Shown here: positions 36,584-45,756 of the stretch, piece by piece
Numbering within the stretch: position 1 is the stretch's first letter
Layout: every line of letters starts with the position of its first letter
Assembly: GCF_041224425.1 (NCBI RefSeq)
Contig: NZ_JBGFGL010000085.1
Location: 124,001-188,000, forward strand
Reading direction: 5' to 3'
DNA: 64,000 nt
Source of the DNA: Psychroserpens sp041224425
Lineage (GTDB): Bacteria; Bacteroidota; Bacteroidia; Flavobacteriales; Flavobacteriaceae
Program-made: the position numbers and the translations under genes
The notes under the pieces: generated by a model
What the model saw: the letters and a program-made list of their open reading frames with translations, nothing else
Told to the model about the DNA's origin: nothing
Database searches by the model: none

Positions 36584-37258
36584 GTGGGAAGTAAAAACAA
36601 GTTAAAGCGTTTTAGGGAAAACGAGACCTTTTCAAATGTGATTCAACCTTCAAGAGAAACGTTGTTAGATCATACCTTTGAATTTAGAGGCCGTTGGAAA
36701 TCTGCTTTTTTTAAAAATGAAAATCCAATCGTACTCGAATTAGGTTGTGGAAAAGGTGAATATACAGTGGCTATGGCTGAAAAATATCCCGAGAAGAATT
36801 TTATCGGCATTGATATTAAAGGTGCTCGCTTTTGGAGAGGTGCCAAAACAGCTGTTGAAAATGATATGACCAATGTAGCGTTTTTAAGAATCCAAATTGA
36901 ATTGGTTGAGCAGGCTTTTGCAGAAAATGAGGTGGATGAAATTTGGATTACCTTTCCAGATCCACAAATAAAATACAAGCGTACTAAACATAGAATGACC
37001 AATACCGAGTTTTTAAAACGCTATAAAACTATTTTGAAACCAGAAGGAACTGTAAACCTTAAAACCGATAGTGAATTCATGCATGGTTATACGCTTGGGC
37101 TCTTGCATGGTGAAGGGCACGAAGTTCTATACGCCAATCACGATGTGTATAAATTAGAGGGAAGTCCAGAAGAAGTAACCAGTATTCAAACCTTTTATGA
37201 GTCACAATATTTAGAACAAAACAAAGCAATTACGTATATTAGGTTTAAAATTAAGTAG
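36584..37258 (+). CDS. trmB: tRNA (guanine-N7-)-methyltransferase
   Basis: Methylates G46 in the variable loop of tRNAs with S-adenosylmethionine. The SAM motif VLELGCGKGEYTVAMAEKYPEKNFIGIDIKG lies near residue 48. The catalytic block ITFPDPQIKYKRTKHRM (near residue 118) is diagnostic of TrmB. The start is GTG at 36584, giving MGSKNKLKRF, the usual N-terminus in this phylum. Length (224) is standard. The LysE gene follows by 4 bp. Confidence 0.96.
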   Translation: MGSKNKLKRFRENETFSNVIQPSRETLLDHTFEFRGRWKSAFFKNENPIVLELGCGKGEYTVAMAEKYPEKNFIGIDIKGARFWRGAKTAVENDMTNVAFLRIQIELVEQAFAENEVDEIWITFPDPQIKYKRTKHRMTNTEFLKRYKTILKPEGTVNLKTDSEFMHGYTLGLLHGEGHEVLYANHDVYKLEGSPEEVTSIQTFYESQYLEQNKAITYIRFKIK

Positions 37259-37261
37259 ATT

Positions 37262-37891
37262 TTGAACATTACTGTCATCTTCTTTTTAGGATTGATCATT
37301 GCGCTTATTGGAGTCATTCCTCCAGGTCTGCTTAATATGACAGCGGCGAAAATAAGTTTAAAGGACGGCTATAGTCGTGGTATTGTATTTTCTATAGGTG
37401 TTTGCGTGATTGTCTTTTTGCAAACCTATATAGCAACCATGTTTGCACGTTACTTAAGCAACCATCAAGATGTCGTAGAGATTTTACAACGTGTCGCCTT
37501 TGTGATTTTTGTACTCATTACGATTTATTTTCTGCTACTTGCAAAAAACACTACAAAACCTGAAATAGATACAGAAGCAAAAAGCAAGTATAGTCGCTTT
37601 TTTCAAGGCATGTTTTTGTCGGCTATCAATGTGTTTCCCATTCCGTATCAGGCTTATATGACCATTACTATTGCCTCTTTCGGTTGGTTCGCTTTTGATA
37701 AGATTAGCATCATAACTTATGTAACTGGAGCAGTAATGGGAACCTTTGTGATGCTCTATGTCTATATTTTCTTTTTCGATAAGATCAAAGACAAGAAGTT
37801 TACATCCCAAAAAAGCATGAATTATACCATTGGAACCATTACAGGAATCGTGGCTACTGTGACGTTGATTAACATTTTAATGGAGTTGTAG
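37262..37891 (+). CDS. LysE family amino-acid exporter
   Basis: A 209-residue protein with six hydrophobic helices. IIALIGVIPPGLLNMTAAKISLKDG is the usual N-terminal block (with the conserved PPG), and QGMFLSAINVFPIPYQAYMTI the central one. It probably exports an amino acid or small solute. The start is a TTG at 37262, 4 bp after trmB. No ATG is present before the first helix, so the non-ATG start is the best choice. The next gene starts 2 bp after its stop. Confidence 0.88.
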   Translation: MNITVIFFLGLIIALIGVIPPGLLNMTAAKISLKDGYSRGIVFSIGVCVIVFLQTYIATMFARYLSNHQDVVEILQRVAFVIFVLITIYFLLLAKNTTKPEIDTEAKSKYSRFFQGMFLSAINVFPIPYQAYMTITIASFGWFAFDKISIITYVTGAVMGTFVMLYVYIFFFDKIKDKKFTSQKSMNYTIGTITGIVATVTLINILMEL

Positions 37892-37892
37892 T

Positions 37893-38222
37893 ATGAAACC
37901 AGAAACTCTTAATTTTTTCGACAAAGTTTATGATATTGCTCGATTGATTCCCTACGGAAGAGTGACTAGTTATGGAGCTATTGCCAATTATTTAGGTGCC
38001 AAACGTAGCGCCAGAATGGTTGGTTATGCCATGAATGCTTCTGAAGGGAAGGAAGTGCCAGCCCATCGCGTGGTTAACCGCAACGGATTGTTAACAGGAA
38101 AGCATCACTTTGATGGTACAAATTTGATGCAGCAACTTTTGGAAAATGAAGGCGTAAAGGTGGTTGAAAACCAAGTCCAAGATTTCGATGCACTATTTTG
38201 GGATCCAGCTAAAGAGTTATGA
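37893..38222 (+). CDS. Alkyltransferase-like protein (MGMT fold, no catalytic Cys)
   Basis: A 109-residue protein of the DNA-binding domain of O6-alkylguanine-DNA alkyltransferase. The motif normally PCHRVV reads VPAHRVVNRNG, with Ala57 in place of the acceptor Cys. It thus belongs to the alkyltransferase-like (ATL) group that binds alkylated bases and hands them to nucleotide-excision repair. The helix-turn-helix part (IPYGRVTSYGAIANYLGAKRSARMVGYAM) is intact. It is the third gene of the trmB operon (2-bp gap). Confidence 0.9.
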   Translation: MKPETLNFFDKVYDIARLIPYGRVTSYGAIANYLGAKRSARMVGYAMNASEGKEVPAHRVVNRNGLLTGKHHFDGTNLMQQLLENEGVKVVENQVQDFDALFWDPAKEL

Positions 38223-38227
38223 AAATG

Positions 38228-38256
38228 ACGTCATTCTGAACTTGTTCAGAATCTCA
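38228..38256. repeat. Palindromic repeat unit after the ATL gene
   Basis: A perfect 8-bp stem (38233-38240 with 38245-38252) with a CTTG loop, flanked by ACGTC and CTCA. The unit is the same family as those inside leuS. Confidence 0.8.
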
Positions 38257-38318
38257 TTGCATATTTAAAAGTAAAGGGGCAAGAACAAATTAAAAATTGA
38301 TAATAAAAATTTTTTGGA

Positions 38319-40931
38319 CTAATCCTTAATAAACTTTCTTACAGTTTCACCTTTTATGGTTCTGACCTTAATGAAATAGGTTCCTGAAGAAAATGGTTCT
38401 GTAGTTATTTCGAGATTCGATTTAGACCCAAGTACGGAAATTTCCTGAACAATTCTTCCTGATAGATCATAGATGCAGACATGTTTAATAATGTCATTGG
38501 TTTCTATATTCAATATTCCAGAAGTCGGATTTGGATATAACAACATTTCGTTTTCATATGCAAACGCTTCAGTACTTAAAGTAGCTACTGTGGTCTGAGC
38601 TTCATTGGTAATAATAGGAAAGTTGAAATCGAAATAGATCTCAGCCTCGTTCTCAAATGTATCTCCCAAAACCAAGGAATCCAAAGTCCTTATTTTGAAT
38701 ACCACATAGCCATCGTTGTTGGCGTCATCGAACGGCAAATTGATATTCTCAAAAATGAACTCTACATAGTAGTCGGCACCACTATCAGTAATCCTAGCCA
38801 CAAAGTCATGGCTAGAATCCACAGGGACAAGGCTGGACAGGTCATACTTTGTTCTGTCGATATGATCCTTGACAACGATATTGACAGCATCAGCTGTACC
38901 AGTATTTTCAAATCGAATTCTATAGTGTACAAACTCACCAACCTGTTCTGGAGTTATGGTGCTTCCCTCGAGACAGGTTTTATCGTTAGGGTCAAAAGAA
39001 TTGACAACGGTTTGCTGTAGTTCAAACGTATTGTCATCAGGTGTTTCATCGGTTTCAGAAATACTGAGTGACGCAATAAAGGACAACTGTTCATCACCAT
39101 TTAATGGAGGGTTTTCCATTGGTGAGTTCAGATTCATGGTTAACAGAATTTCGCGACTTTCAAGTGGCGCTAAGTCAGTAAAACTCCAGCTCAGTAAATC
39201 AGTAAGTCCAGATTCGTTGGGAGGTGCTGCCGATACATAATCCATGACGTCGTCTTGAAAACCAAAATCGATGTCTCCAGATAAGGTAGTTGTGCCTTTA
39301 TTCTTGTATACGATCTTATAATTAGCATCAAAACCAGGACGTGCTTCGTTGATAGGAATCAGAGTGATTTCTAAATCATTAAAAGCGCCATTAGGAGTGA
39401 TGCAAAAATCTTGAAGATACGGACTTGTATCTGTCGGGAAATCTACTGAAATACTAGAGGGAGACACTGTAAAATAATCTGGATTTTCAAGTGTTGGAGT
39501 TAAGGTGTGTGAACCATAAACAGCAGAAACAGGAATATAGTAATATCCTGACGCATTAGAAATAAAACTTCCAGAGTCAGAACCGCCAGTAATTGTTAGA
39601 TTTAAATAAGGAAAAATCACATCGTTTACATCACAGCCATTATTGTCTATGTCTAGAATCGTATTACCTTCAATTGTGTAATAGTCACCTCCTGGAGTGA
39701 ATGAGCAGTAAGCGTTAACCACTACATTTGTATAACCACAATTGTTGACCAAATCTTGAATGCCTTCAACATCAATCTCTTCCATAGCGGCATTAATGTA
39801 GGTATAACCATGTATTTCAGATTCATCTGCACAAACATACCTTAGATTAGGGTTATTACATATGTTATAACTGCCAGAATCATAATCAATACCAGTTAAC
39901 TGAGTAACGCCATTTTTAAAAGAAATCGTTTCTAGTACAGGATTATCAGTAACAGCATAAGAGTGATAATTATAATAATCTAAATACCCTAACTGAACAT
40001 AGGTTAGATTGGCATTGTTTCTAAGGTTAAGATAGTCTATATGTGTGTTAATGAAATCAACTTCAATTAATCCTGTATAATTAAGGGTAAGATATCCAAT
40101 TGAAGTCCCTAATGCTATTGATGTTAAATTTGGATTGTTACTGCAATCTAATTCAGAAATATATGCTGATGTACTTACGTCAAGGGATGTCAATTGATTA
40201 TCAAAGCAATAAACAGTGTCTAAGTTTGTATTGTTTCCAAAATTTATACTGCTAAGTTGATTGGAAAAACAATCCAAGTACCAAAGATTTTCAGTAGCGC
40301 TAATGTCAAGAATACTTAATTGATTATTAGAACAACCCAGAGATATTAAACTTGTTAAGTTACTAATGTTTAATTCTGTGAGTTGATTACCGCTACAAGA
40401 CAGATGTTCGAGATTACCTAAAGCACTTACATCTAGTTCAGTCAGTAGATTACCACCACAATGCAGAGATTTGAGATTTGTTAAGGCACTTACATCTAGC
40501 TCAGTTAATTGCATAGTGCTGCACTCTAATCTAGTTAGATTTATCAAGGCATTAAAATTAAATGGTGTTAGTAGATTACCACTACAATAAAATTCTTCAA
40601 GGTTGGTTGCTAAAGCACTTATATCTAAGGTTGTCAACTCATTCCAGCTACAATCCAAGTGGACTAAATTTGTAAAGTTCTCAATACCATTTAATGAAAC
40701 TATGGAATTCTGCCTTATTCTTAAATGTGAAATAGCTAGTGCTTCGGTCAAGGTGATTTCACCATCATCGTTGGTGTCTGCATCCGATTCAAAAGAGCCG
40801 TTTCCATCAGCATCAACACAATTCGTATTTACCAAAGCATTCTTAAAGTTAGGATCTGGAATATCAATAATTTGTGCGTTAAGAGCGAAGAAAGGGACAA
40901 ACAGTAGAATTAAAATGTAAAGTTGTTTCAT
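38319..40931 (-). CDS. T9SS cargo protein with leucine-rich repeats
   Basis: A secreted protein of about 870 residues, starting at the ATG at 40931 that gives the signal peptide MKQLYILILLFVPFFALNAQ. Leucine-rich repeats of about 21 residues span about residues 85-300 (LDCSWNELTTLDIS, LHCGGNLLTELDVS and similar). Next come a carboxypeptidase-like strand region, a conserved segment with FDPNDKTCLEG and the EAEIYFDFNFPIITNEA block (DUF7619-like), and a type A T9SS tail (LLYPNPTSGILNIE ... TVRKFIKD). It is likely a surface adhesin. The open frame begins 21 bp earlier. Confidence 0.88.
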   Translation of the reverse strand: MKQLYILILLFVPFFALNAQIIDIPDPNFKNALVNTNCVDADGNGSFESDADTNDDGEITLTEALAISHLRIRQNSIVSLNGIENFTNLVHLDCSWNELTTLDISALATNLEEFYCSGNLLTPFNFNALINLTRLECSTMQLTELDVSALTNLKSLHCGGNLLTELDVSALGNLEHLSCSGNQLTELNISNLTSLISLGCSNNQLSILDISATENLWYLDCFSNQLSSINFGNNTNLDTVYCFDNQLTSLDVSTSAYISELDCSNNPNLTSIALGTSIGYLTLNYTGLIEVDFINTHIDYLNLRNNANLTYVQLGYLDYYNYHSYAVTDNPVLETISFKNGVTQLTGIDYDSGSYNICNNPNLRYVCADESEIHGYTYINAAMEEIDVEGIQDLVNNCGYTNVVVNAYCSFTPGGDYYTIEGNTILDIDNNGCDVNDVIFPYLNLTITGGSDSGSFISNASGYYYIPVSAVYGSHTLTPTLENPDYFTVSPSSISVDFPTDTSPYLQDFCITPNGAFNDLEITLIPINEARPGFDANYKIVYKNKGTTTLSGDIDFGFQDDVMDYVSAAPPNESGLTDLLSWSFTDLAPLESREILLTMNLNSPMENPPLNGDEQLSFIASLSISETDETPDDNTFELQQTVVNSFDPNDKTCLEGSTITPEQVGEFVHYRIRFENTGTADAVNIVVKDHIDRTKYDLSSLVPVDSSHDFVARITDSGADYYVEFIFENINLPFDDANNDGYVVFKIRTLDSLVLGDTFENEAEIYFDFNFPIITNEAQTTVATLSTEAFAYENEMLLYPNPTSGILNIETNDIIKHVCIYDLSGRIVQEISVLGSKSNLEITTEPFSSGTYFIKVRTIKGETVRKFIKD

Positions 40932-41045
40932 GATCGTTGGTTGTTTCAACAAGATAGAAATAAATTATCTAACTATCTATAAACTACTGTAATATAATCA
41001 TTGTGAATAGTAATTCTTTCCCTTTAATCTTATGTGTTTATTGAG

Positions 41046-41053
41046 TATCTTTG
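41046..41053 (+). promoter_or_regulatory. Promoter -7 element for mrp
   Basis: TATCTTTG fits TAnnTTTG, 50 bp before the ATG. An 8-bp hairpin (41062-41069 with 41075-41082) lies in the leader. Confidence 0.55.
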
Positions 41054-41102
41054 CATTTAGAATGATTCTTAACTAGAATCATAAAATGATGAACAGATTT
41101 AT

Positions 41103-42242
41103 ATGAAATTAAATAAACAAGATATACTTAAGGCTCTTGAAACCATCACAGTTCCTGGTGAAGGGCAAAATATGGTTGAAAGTGGTGCTGTAACTAATGT
41201 TATGACCTTTGCAGATGAAGTGGTTGTAGATGTTACGATAAAGAACCCAAGTTTGCAAGCCAAGAAAAAAACAGAAGTTGAGATTTTAAAAACCATTCAT
41301 GACAAGGTCTATGAAAAAGCTAAAATAAAAGTCAACATTAAAGTAGAAGCTCCTGCTAAATCAACAAAGAATGAAATAAAAGGGAAACCAATTCCTGGCA
41401 TTCAAAATATCATTGCTGTAGCTTCAGGAAAAGGAGGTGTTGGAAAATCTACAGTAACGGCTAACATTGGTGTGACTTTAGCTAAAATGGGCTTTAATGT
41501 TGGTATTCTCGATGCTGATATTTATGGGCCATCGATGCCAATTATGTATGACGTAGAGTTAGAGCGACCTATTGCAGTCAATGTCGATGGAAAATCGAAA
41601 ATGCGTCCCGTTGAAAATTACGGTGTCAAGATTTTATCTATTGGGTTTTTTACAAAACCTGATCAAGCTGTAGTTTGGCGTGGTCCAATGGCAGCAAAAG
41701 CCTTAAATCAAATGATTTTTGATGCGGCTTGGGGAGAATTAGATTTCTTGTTATTGGATTTACCTCCAGGTACAGGAGATATTCACTTGAGTATCATGCA
41801 GTCCTTGCCGATTACTGGTGCGGTCGTGGTGAGTACACCTCAGAACGTCGCGCTTGCCGATGCCAAAAAAGGCGTAGCGATGTTCCAGCAAGAGAGCATC
41901 AATGTACCAGTATTAGGTATTATCGAAAATATGGCTTACTTTACACCTGAAGAACTTCCTGATAACAAATACTATATTTTTGGGAAGCAAGGTGCGAAGC
42001 ATCTTTCAGAAGATTTAAACGTGCCATTCTTGGGTGAGTTGCCATTGGTACAAAGTATCAGGGAAGCTGGTGACGTTGGTCGTCCAGCAGCTTTGCAAAC
42101 CGCAACACCTATAGAACAAGCATTTGAAAAATTAACTCAAAATGTGGTTCAGGAAGTTGTGAGACGAAATGAAAACCTTCCTCCAACGGAAGCAATTAAA
42201 ATAACCACGATGGCTGGTTGCTCAGCAGTAAATAAGAAATAA
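41103..42242 (+). CDS. mrp: Mrp/NBP35 family Fe-S cluster carrier ATPase
   Basis: A cytoplasmic P-loop ATPase that carries iron-sulphur clusters to target proteins. An N-terminal MIP18-type (DUF59) domain spans about residues 1-75, then the deviant Walker A VASGKGGVGKSTVTANIG (about 106-123), LDADIYGPSMP, and LLLDLPPGTGDIHLS. Length 379 is standard for the fused form. A NifU-type gene begins directly after its stop, which fits the Fe-S role. The first six codons match the family start. Confidence 0.93.
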   Translation: MKLNKQDILKALETITVPGEGQNMVESGAVTNVMTFADEVVVDVTIKNPSLQAKKKTEVEILKTIHDKVYEKAKIKVNIKVEAPAKSTKNEIKGKPIPGIQNIIAVASGKGGVGKSTVTANIGVTLAKMGFNVGILDADIYGPSMPIMYDVELERPIAVNVDGKSKMRPVENYGVKILSIGFFTKPDQAVVWRGPMAAKALNQMIFDAAWGELDFLLLDLPPGTGDIHLSIMQSLPITGAVVVSTPQNVALADAKKGVAMFQQESINVPVLGIIENMAYFTPEELPDNKYYIFGKQGAKHLSEDLNVPFLGELPLVQSIREAGDVGRPAALQTATPIEQAFEKLTQNVVQEVVRRNENLPPTEAIKITTMAGCSAVNKK

Positions 42243-42485
42243 ATGAGTACAGAAGAATTAAGACTTAATGTTGAAAAGGCCTTGGATGAAATTCGTCCGT
42301 TTTTACAAAGCGACGGTGGCGACATTTCATTGTTATCCATTGAGGATGATAAATTGGTAAAGGTACAATTACAAGGTGCTTGTGTTGGTTGTAGTGTAAA
42401 TCAAATGACATTGAAATCTGGCGTTGAGATGACTATAAAAAAGTATGCGCCTCAAATAGAGCAAGTCATTAACATAGATTCTTAA
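42243..42485 (+). CDS. NifU C-terminal domain (Nfu-type) Fe-S scaffold
   Basis: An 80-residue protein consisting only of the NifU C-terminal domain. The metal-binding CxxC is in VQLQGACVGCSVNQMTL. It would hold an Fe-S cluster between subunits and pass it on. It follows mrp with no gap (stop and start adjacent), so the two probably act together. Confidence 0.93.
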   Translation: MSTEELRLNVEKALDEIRPFLQSDGGDISLLSIEDDKLVKVQLQGACVGCSVNQMTLKSGVEMTIKKYAPQIEQVINIDS

Positions 42486-42551
42486 AAGGTGACTTTTGTC
42501 ACAAAAATACTCTTTGTTATCCCTTAATTTTACCTTCTGAAATTTAATTCC

Positions 42552-43604
42552 ATGATTAAAACAGATATACTTATTATTGGTGCTGGCCCAACAGGACTGT
42601 TTACGGTGTTTGAAGCGGGTCTTTTGAAACTGAAATGCCACTTGATTGATGCTTTGCCACAACCTGGCGGACAATGTTCTGAGATTTATCCAAAGAAACC
42701 GATTTACGATATTCCTGCCTATCCTGAAATTCTCGCAGGTGATCTTACCGATAAATTACTCGAACAATGCAAACAATTCGAACCTGGTTTTACACTTGGT
42801 GAACGTGCTGAAACGATCGATAAGCAAGACGATGGAACGTTCATTGTCACGACTAATAAAGGAACAAAACATCAAGCACCTGTGGTTGCGATTGCTGGTG
42901 GTTTAGGAAGCTTTGAGCCTAGAAAACCACTCATTGATAATATTGCCGATTATGAAGATAAAGGTGTAGAGTATATCATTAAGAATCCTGAGTTTTATAA
43001 AGATAAACGTGTGGTTATTGCTGGTGGAGGTGATTCAGCATTAGACTGGACGATTTATTTAAGTGATGTTGCTAAGGAAGTCACCTTAATTCATAGACGA
43101 AATGAATTCCGAGGACATTTGGATTCCGTTGAAAAAGTACAGGAGCTGAAAAATCAAGGTAAAGTAGAATTGATTACACCTGCTGAAGTGATTGGCATTG
43201 AAGGCGAAGGTAAAGTTGAAGCGGTAACGATTAAGCAAGACGCTAATACTTTTAAAAAATCTTGTGATCATTTTGTGCCTTTGTTTGGACTGTCACCTAA
43301 ACTCGGACCAATTGCAAATTGGGGATTGGAAATTGAAAAGAATGCTATCAAAGTTAATAACGCGTTAGATTATCAAACCAATATTCCAGGAATTTTTGCC
43401 ATTGGAGATGTAAACACCTATCCAGGAAAATTAAAATTGATACTTTGTGGTTTCCATGAAGCCACTTTAATGTGCCAAGCGGCTTATCAAATTATCAATC
43501 CTGGAAAACGTTATGTTTTGAAATACACAACGGTTAGTGGTGTTGACGGATTTGACGGCACTCGTAAAGAAGCACCTAAAGCAGTCGTTAAAGCTATCGA
43601 ATAG
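42552..43604 (+). CDS. Ferredoxin--NADP reductase (thioredoxin-reductase type)
   Basis: A 350-residue flavoprotein. FAD-binding DILIIGAGPTGLFTVFEAG is at the N-terminus and the NADPH motif VVIAGGGDSALDWTIYLSD near residue 155. The redox-active CxxC of true thioredoxin reductases is absent, matching the YumC-type FNR class. PGIFAIGDVNTYPGKLKLILCGFHEA is the usual C-terminal FAD block. It overlaps the ferredoxin gene by one base, so the pair probably works as reductase and electron carrier. Confidence 0.92.
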   Translation: MIKTDILIIGAGPTGLFTVFEAGLLKLKCHLIDALPQPGGQCSEIYPKKPIYDIPAYPEILAGDLTDKLLEQCKQFEPGFTLGERAETIDKQDDGTFIVTTNKGTKHQAPVVAIAGGLGSFEPRKPLIDNIADYEDKGVEYIIKNPEFYKDKRVVIAGGGDSALDWTIYLSDVAKEVTLIHRRNEFRGHLDSVEKVQELKNQGKVELITPAEVIGIEGEGKVEAVTIKQDANTFKKSCDHFVPLFGLSPKLGPIANWGLEIEKNAIKVNNALDYQTNIPGIFAIGDVNTYPGKLKLILCGFHEATLMCQAAYQIINPGKRYVLKYTTVSGVDGFDGTRKEAPKAVVKAIE

Positions 43605-43936
43605 TGGAGCAGGATATCAATATAAAAATTACCGATAGAGATGGCGTCACCCATGAGGTTGTTGCACCTACAGATATGGCTATGAACCTGATGGAAGTGG
43701 TGCGATCATATGAATTGGCTCCAGAGGGTACGATTGGTATTTGTGGTGGTATGGCCATGTGTGCCTCTTGCCAATGCTATGTAAAATCAGATCATGAGCT
43801 CCCTGAAATGCAAGATGATGAGGAAGCCATGCTTAGTGAAGCCTTTTATGTAAAGGATAATTCAAGATTGGGCTGTCAAATTCAAATGACTCCAGAATTA
43901 GAAGGTCTTGAAGTCGAGTTAGCTCCAGAAAGTTAA
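43604..43936 (+). CDS. 2Fe-2S ferredoxin
   Basis: A 110-residue ferredoxin. The cluster Cys residues are visible in GICGGMAMCASCQCYV and near the end in SRLGCQIQMTPELEG. It accepts electrons, most likely from the reductase encoded just upstream, since its GTG start overlaps that stop codon. The GTG start at 43604 is preferred because no nearby ATG precedes the first strand. It converges on a metallophosphoesterase gene (4-bp overlap). Confidence 0.93.
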   Translation: MEQDINIKITDRDGVTHEVVAPTDMAMNLMEVVRSYELAPEGTIGICGGMAMCASCQCYVKSDHELPEMQDDEEAMLSEAFYVKDNSRLGCQIQMTPELEGLEVELAPES

Positions 43937-44832
43937 TCGGTTTTGTAATTCATTAATGGTCTTGGACCTTCAAGAAGCACCCTCACAATCTTTAAAGTAC
44001 CATCATCTGTTGTGGCAATTTGCCATTTGATAAGTGAAATCTCTCCATTTTCAATTTCGAGTCCAGTGATACTTCTTGGATGCACACAACTTCCATCGTT
44101 AAAGAAAGCAATATCTCCAGGTTCAGGAAATCTTGGTCTGTGTGTGTGTCCAGCAATAGTGATGAGGTTGTTATTTGATGCAATCCATTTTTTGGTACGT
44201 CGCTCAATTTTGATAAGCTCCTTATAATTTTTTGCTGGACTAGTAGGATCGGCAATACCCATAACGTTTAAAGGTTTCCAAAGAATACGAACCATGAATC
44301 GACTCCATTTCCAAAAAAGATAATTCCACCAGTCGGCTTGATGTCCGTGAAGCAAAAACACTTCCTGTCCGCTTTCTGAATGTTTCAATATTAAAGCTTC
44401 GTGGTATTTAATATCACAGAACAATTCAACATCCTCACCAACTTTTGGGTCAAAATAAGTAGATAGATTTTTCTCTACGTATTTTGGGTCACGATAGACC
44501 ATATCATGATTTCCCCAAATCATATGAAGGCGGTTTTTCTCATGAAATAATTTCATAAGCATATATACATTCTTGTGCGCATTAAGGATGGAATCAAACG
44601 AAAGATTTTCCCAAAGTTCGTCACCATCGCCAAGTTCACAGTAATCGAATCCTTCAGCATAATAGTGTTTTAAAGCATGAAAATAGATGTTTCGATTGTT
44701 GGCAAAATCATCAGCAAAGCTATTATCACCACGATGACAATCACTAAATAAAATAAATTTGCTGGTACTGTCAAATGGAATAACCTTAGCGTTCTTATAA
44801 GCTCTATCTAATCTTTTTTTAGCTGAAAACAT
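43933..44832 (-). CDS. Calcineurin-like metallophosphoesterase
   Basis: A 299-residue protein of the LpxH/UDP-diacylglucosamine hydrolase-like group. Motifs in order: FSDCHRGDN (D and H), ELGDGDELWEN, WGNHDMVY (GNHD), LLHGHQADWWN and IAGHTHRPRF. All metal ligands are present. Substrate not known; LpxH activity is one possibility, though the sequence is not close to the E. coli protein. It is unrelated to the island phosphoesterase further right. Confidence 0.88.
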   Translation of the reverse strand: MFSAKKRLDRAYKNAKVIPFDSTSKFILFSDCHRGDNSFADDFANNRNIYFHALKHYYAEGFDYCELGDGDELWENLSFDSILNAHKNVYMLMKLFHEKNRLHMIWGNHDMVYRDPKYVEKNLSTYFDPKVGEDVELFCDIKYHEALILKHSESGQEVFLLHGHQADWWNYLFWKWSRFMVRILWKPLNVMGIADPTSPAKNYKELIKIERRTKKWIASNNNLITIAGHTHRPRFPEPGDIAFFNDGSCVHPRSITGLEIENGEISLIKWQIATTDDGTLKIVRVLLEGPRPLMNYKTD

Positions 44833-44860
44833 AAAGTAAATGTAACTAAAAAAAGAACAG

Positions 44861-45649
44861 CTATTCTAATTTTTCCAAAGCGAAAGGAAGCAGGCGTTCT
44901 ACAAATTTGGAGTATGCTAGTGTTGAAGGATGTAAGCCATCAGAAGCGACCAACTCAGGTTGATCCAGTCCGAGTCGCGTAATATCGGTTATATAGACAT
45001 AAGTAATTTCTTGTGCATTACAATAGGCTTCTGCATAATCATTATATAGGTCTATTTCTTGTGTGGTGACTTCTGGATTCCCATTGTTTTGACCAAAAAC
45101 GGTATAGGCATAATCGGGAATTGAAACAACGATTACATTATTCTTCATTCCATTAGCTGCAGAAATGGCTGTTTGTACAAGCTCTGGAAATTCACTTTGG
45201 TAAACAGAAAAAGGAATGTTTTGATATTGATTGTTGACACCAATCAATAAGGTAACCAAATCGTAATTTGAATCTATATTTTCCTCATCAATTGCGTCTA
45301 TTAAATCAAAAGTGGTCCATCCTGTTTGCGCTATGATATCAACTTCAACATCATAAGAGCTGTTATTCTGAATACTGTCTTTTAGTTGAACAGGGAAACG
45401 ACATGTTGCACATACGCTCTGACCAATCGTATAACTATCTCCTAAAGATAATATGCGTCTCGAATTATCAGACGAATTCTCATTTGTATTTTCATTCGTG
45501 TTTTCGTTGGTATTCCCGACAGTATTAGCTGTAGTATTATTTGAAGTATCTACAAGGTCAAAAGGATTTCCATTATAAGAATCATCAGTAGCATTACAAG
45601 AATAGAAAGCTACAATAACCAATACCAAAAGGAGATTTAATGTCTTCAT
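44861..45649 (-). CDS. SGNH/GDSL-type hydrolase, lipoprotein
   Basis: About 262 residues from the ATG at 45649. The signal peptide ends in VIVAFYSCNATDD, giving a lipobox (Cys18). A linker of Asn/Thr/Glu repeats (NTNENTNEN) follows. Catalytic blocks of the SGNH fold are ILSLGDSYTIG (GDS), LIGVNNQYQN and SDGLHPSTLAYSKF (D and H). It is probably an esterase on the outer side of a membrane. Substrate unknown. The linker is a minisatellite-like DNA repeat. Confidence 0.87.
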   Translation of the reverse strand: MKTLNLLLVLVIVAFYSCNATDDSYNGNPFDLVDTSNNTTANTVGNTNENTNENTNENSSDNSRRILSLGDSYTIGQSVCATCRFPVQLKDSIQNNSSYDVEVDIIAQTGWTTFDLIDAIDEENIDSNYDLVTLLIGVNNQYQNIPFSVYQSEFPELVQTAISAANGMKNNVIVVSIPDYAYTVFGQNNGNPEVTTQEIDLYNDYAEAYCNAQEITYVYITDITRLGLDQPELVASDGLHPSTLAYSKFVERLLPFALEKLE

Positions 45650-45756
45650 CATAACAAAATATACGAAAAATGACACACATTAGTTTACCACTAGAAGGAA
45701 TCTTGACTTTAAAACCAACAATAGCTAGAAAACAGTACTTTCAGGAACTAAGATGA

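Noticed and set aside
38319..40931. CRISPR-like regular repeats in the leucine-rich repeat region
   Set aside because: The period is about 63 bp, in frame, and diverged, as expected for leucine-rich repeats; no spacers or cas genes are present.
43933..44832. A link between this metallophosphoesterase and the island phosphoesterase at 61191
   Set aside because: They share only the general calcineurin motifs; lengths, inserts and contexts differ.
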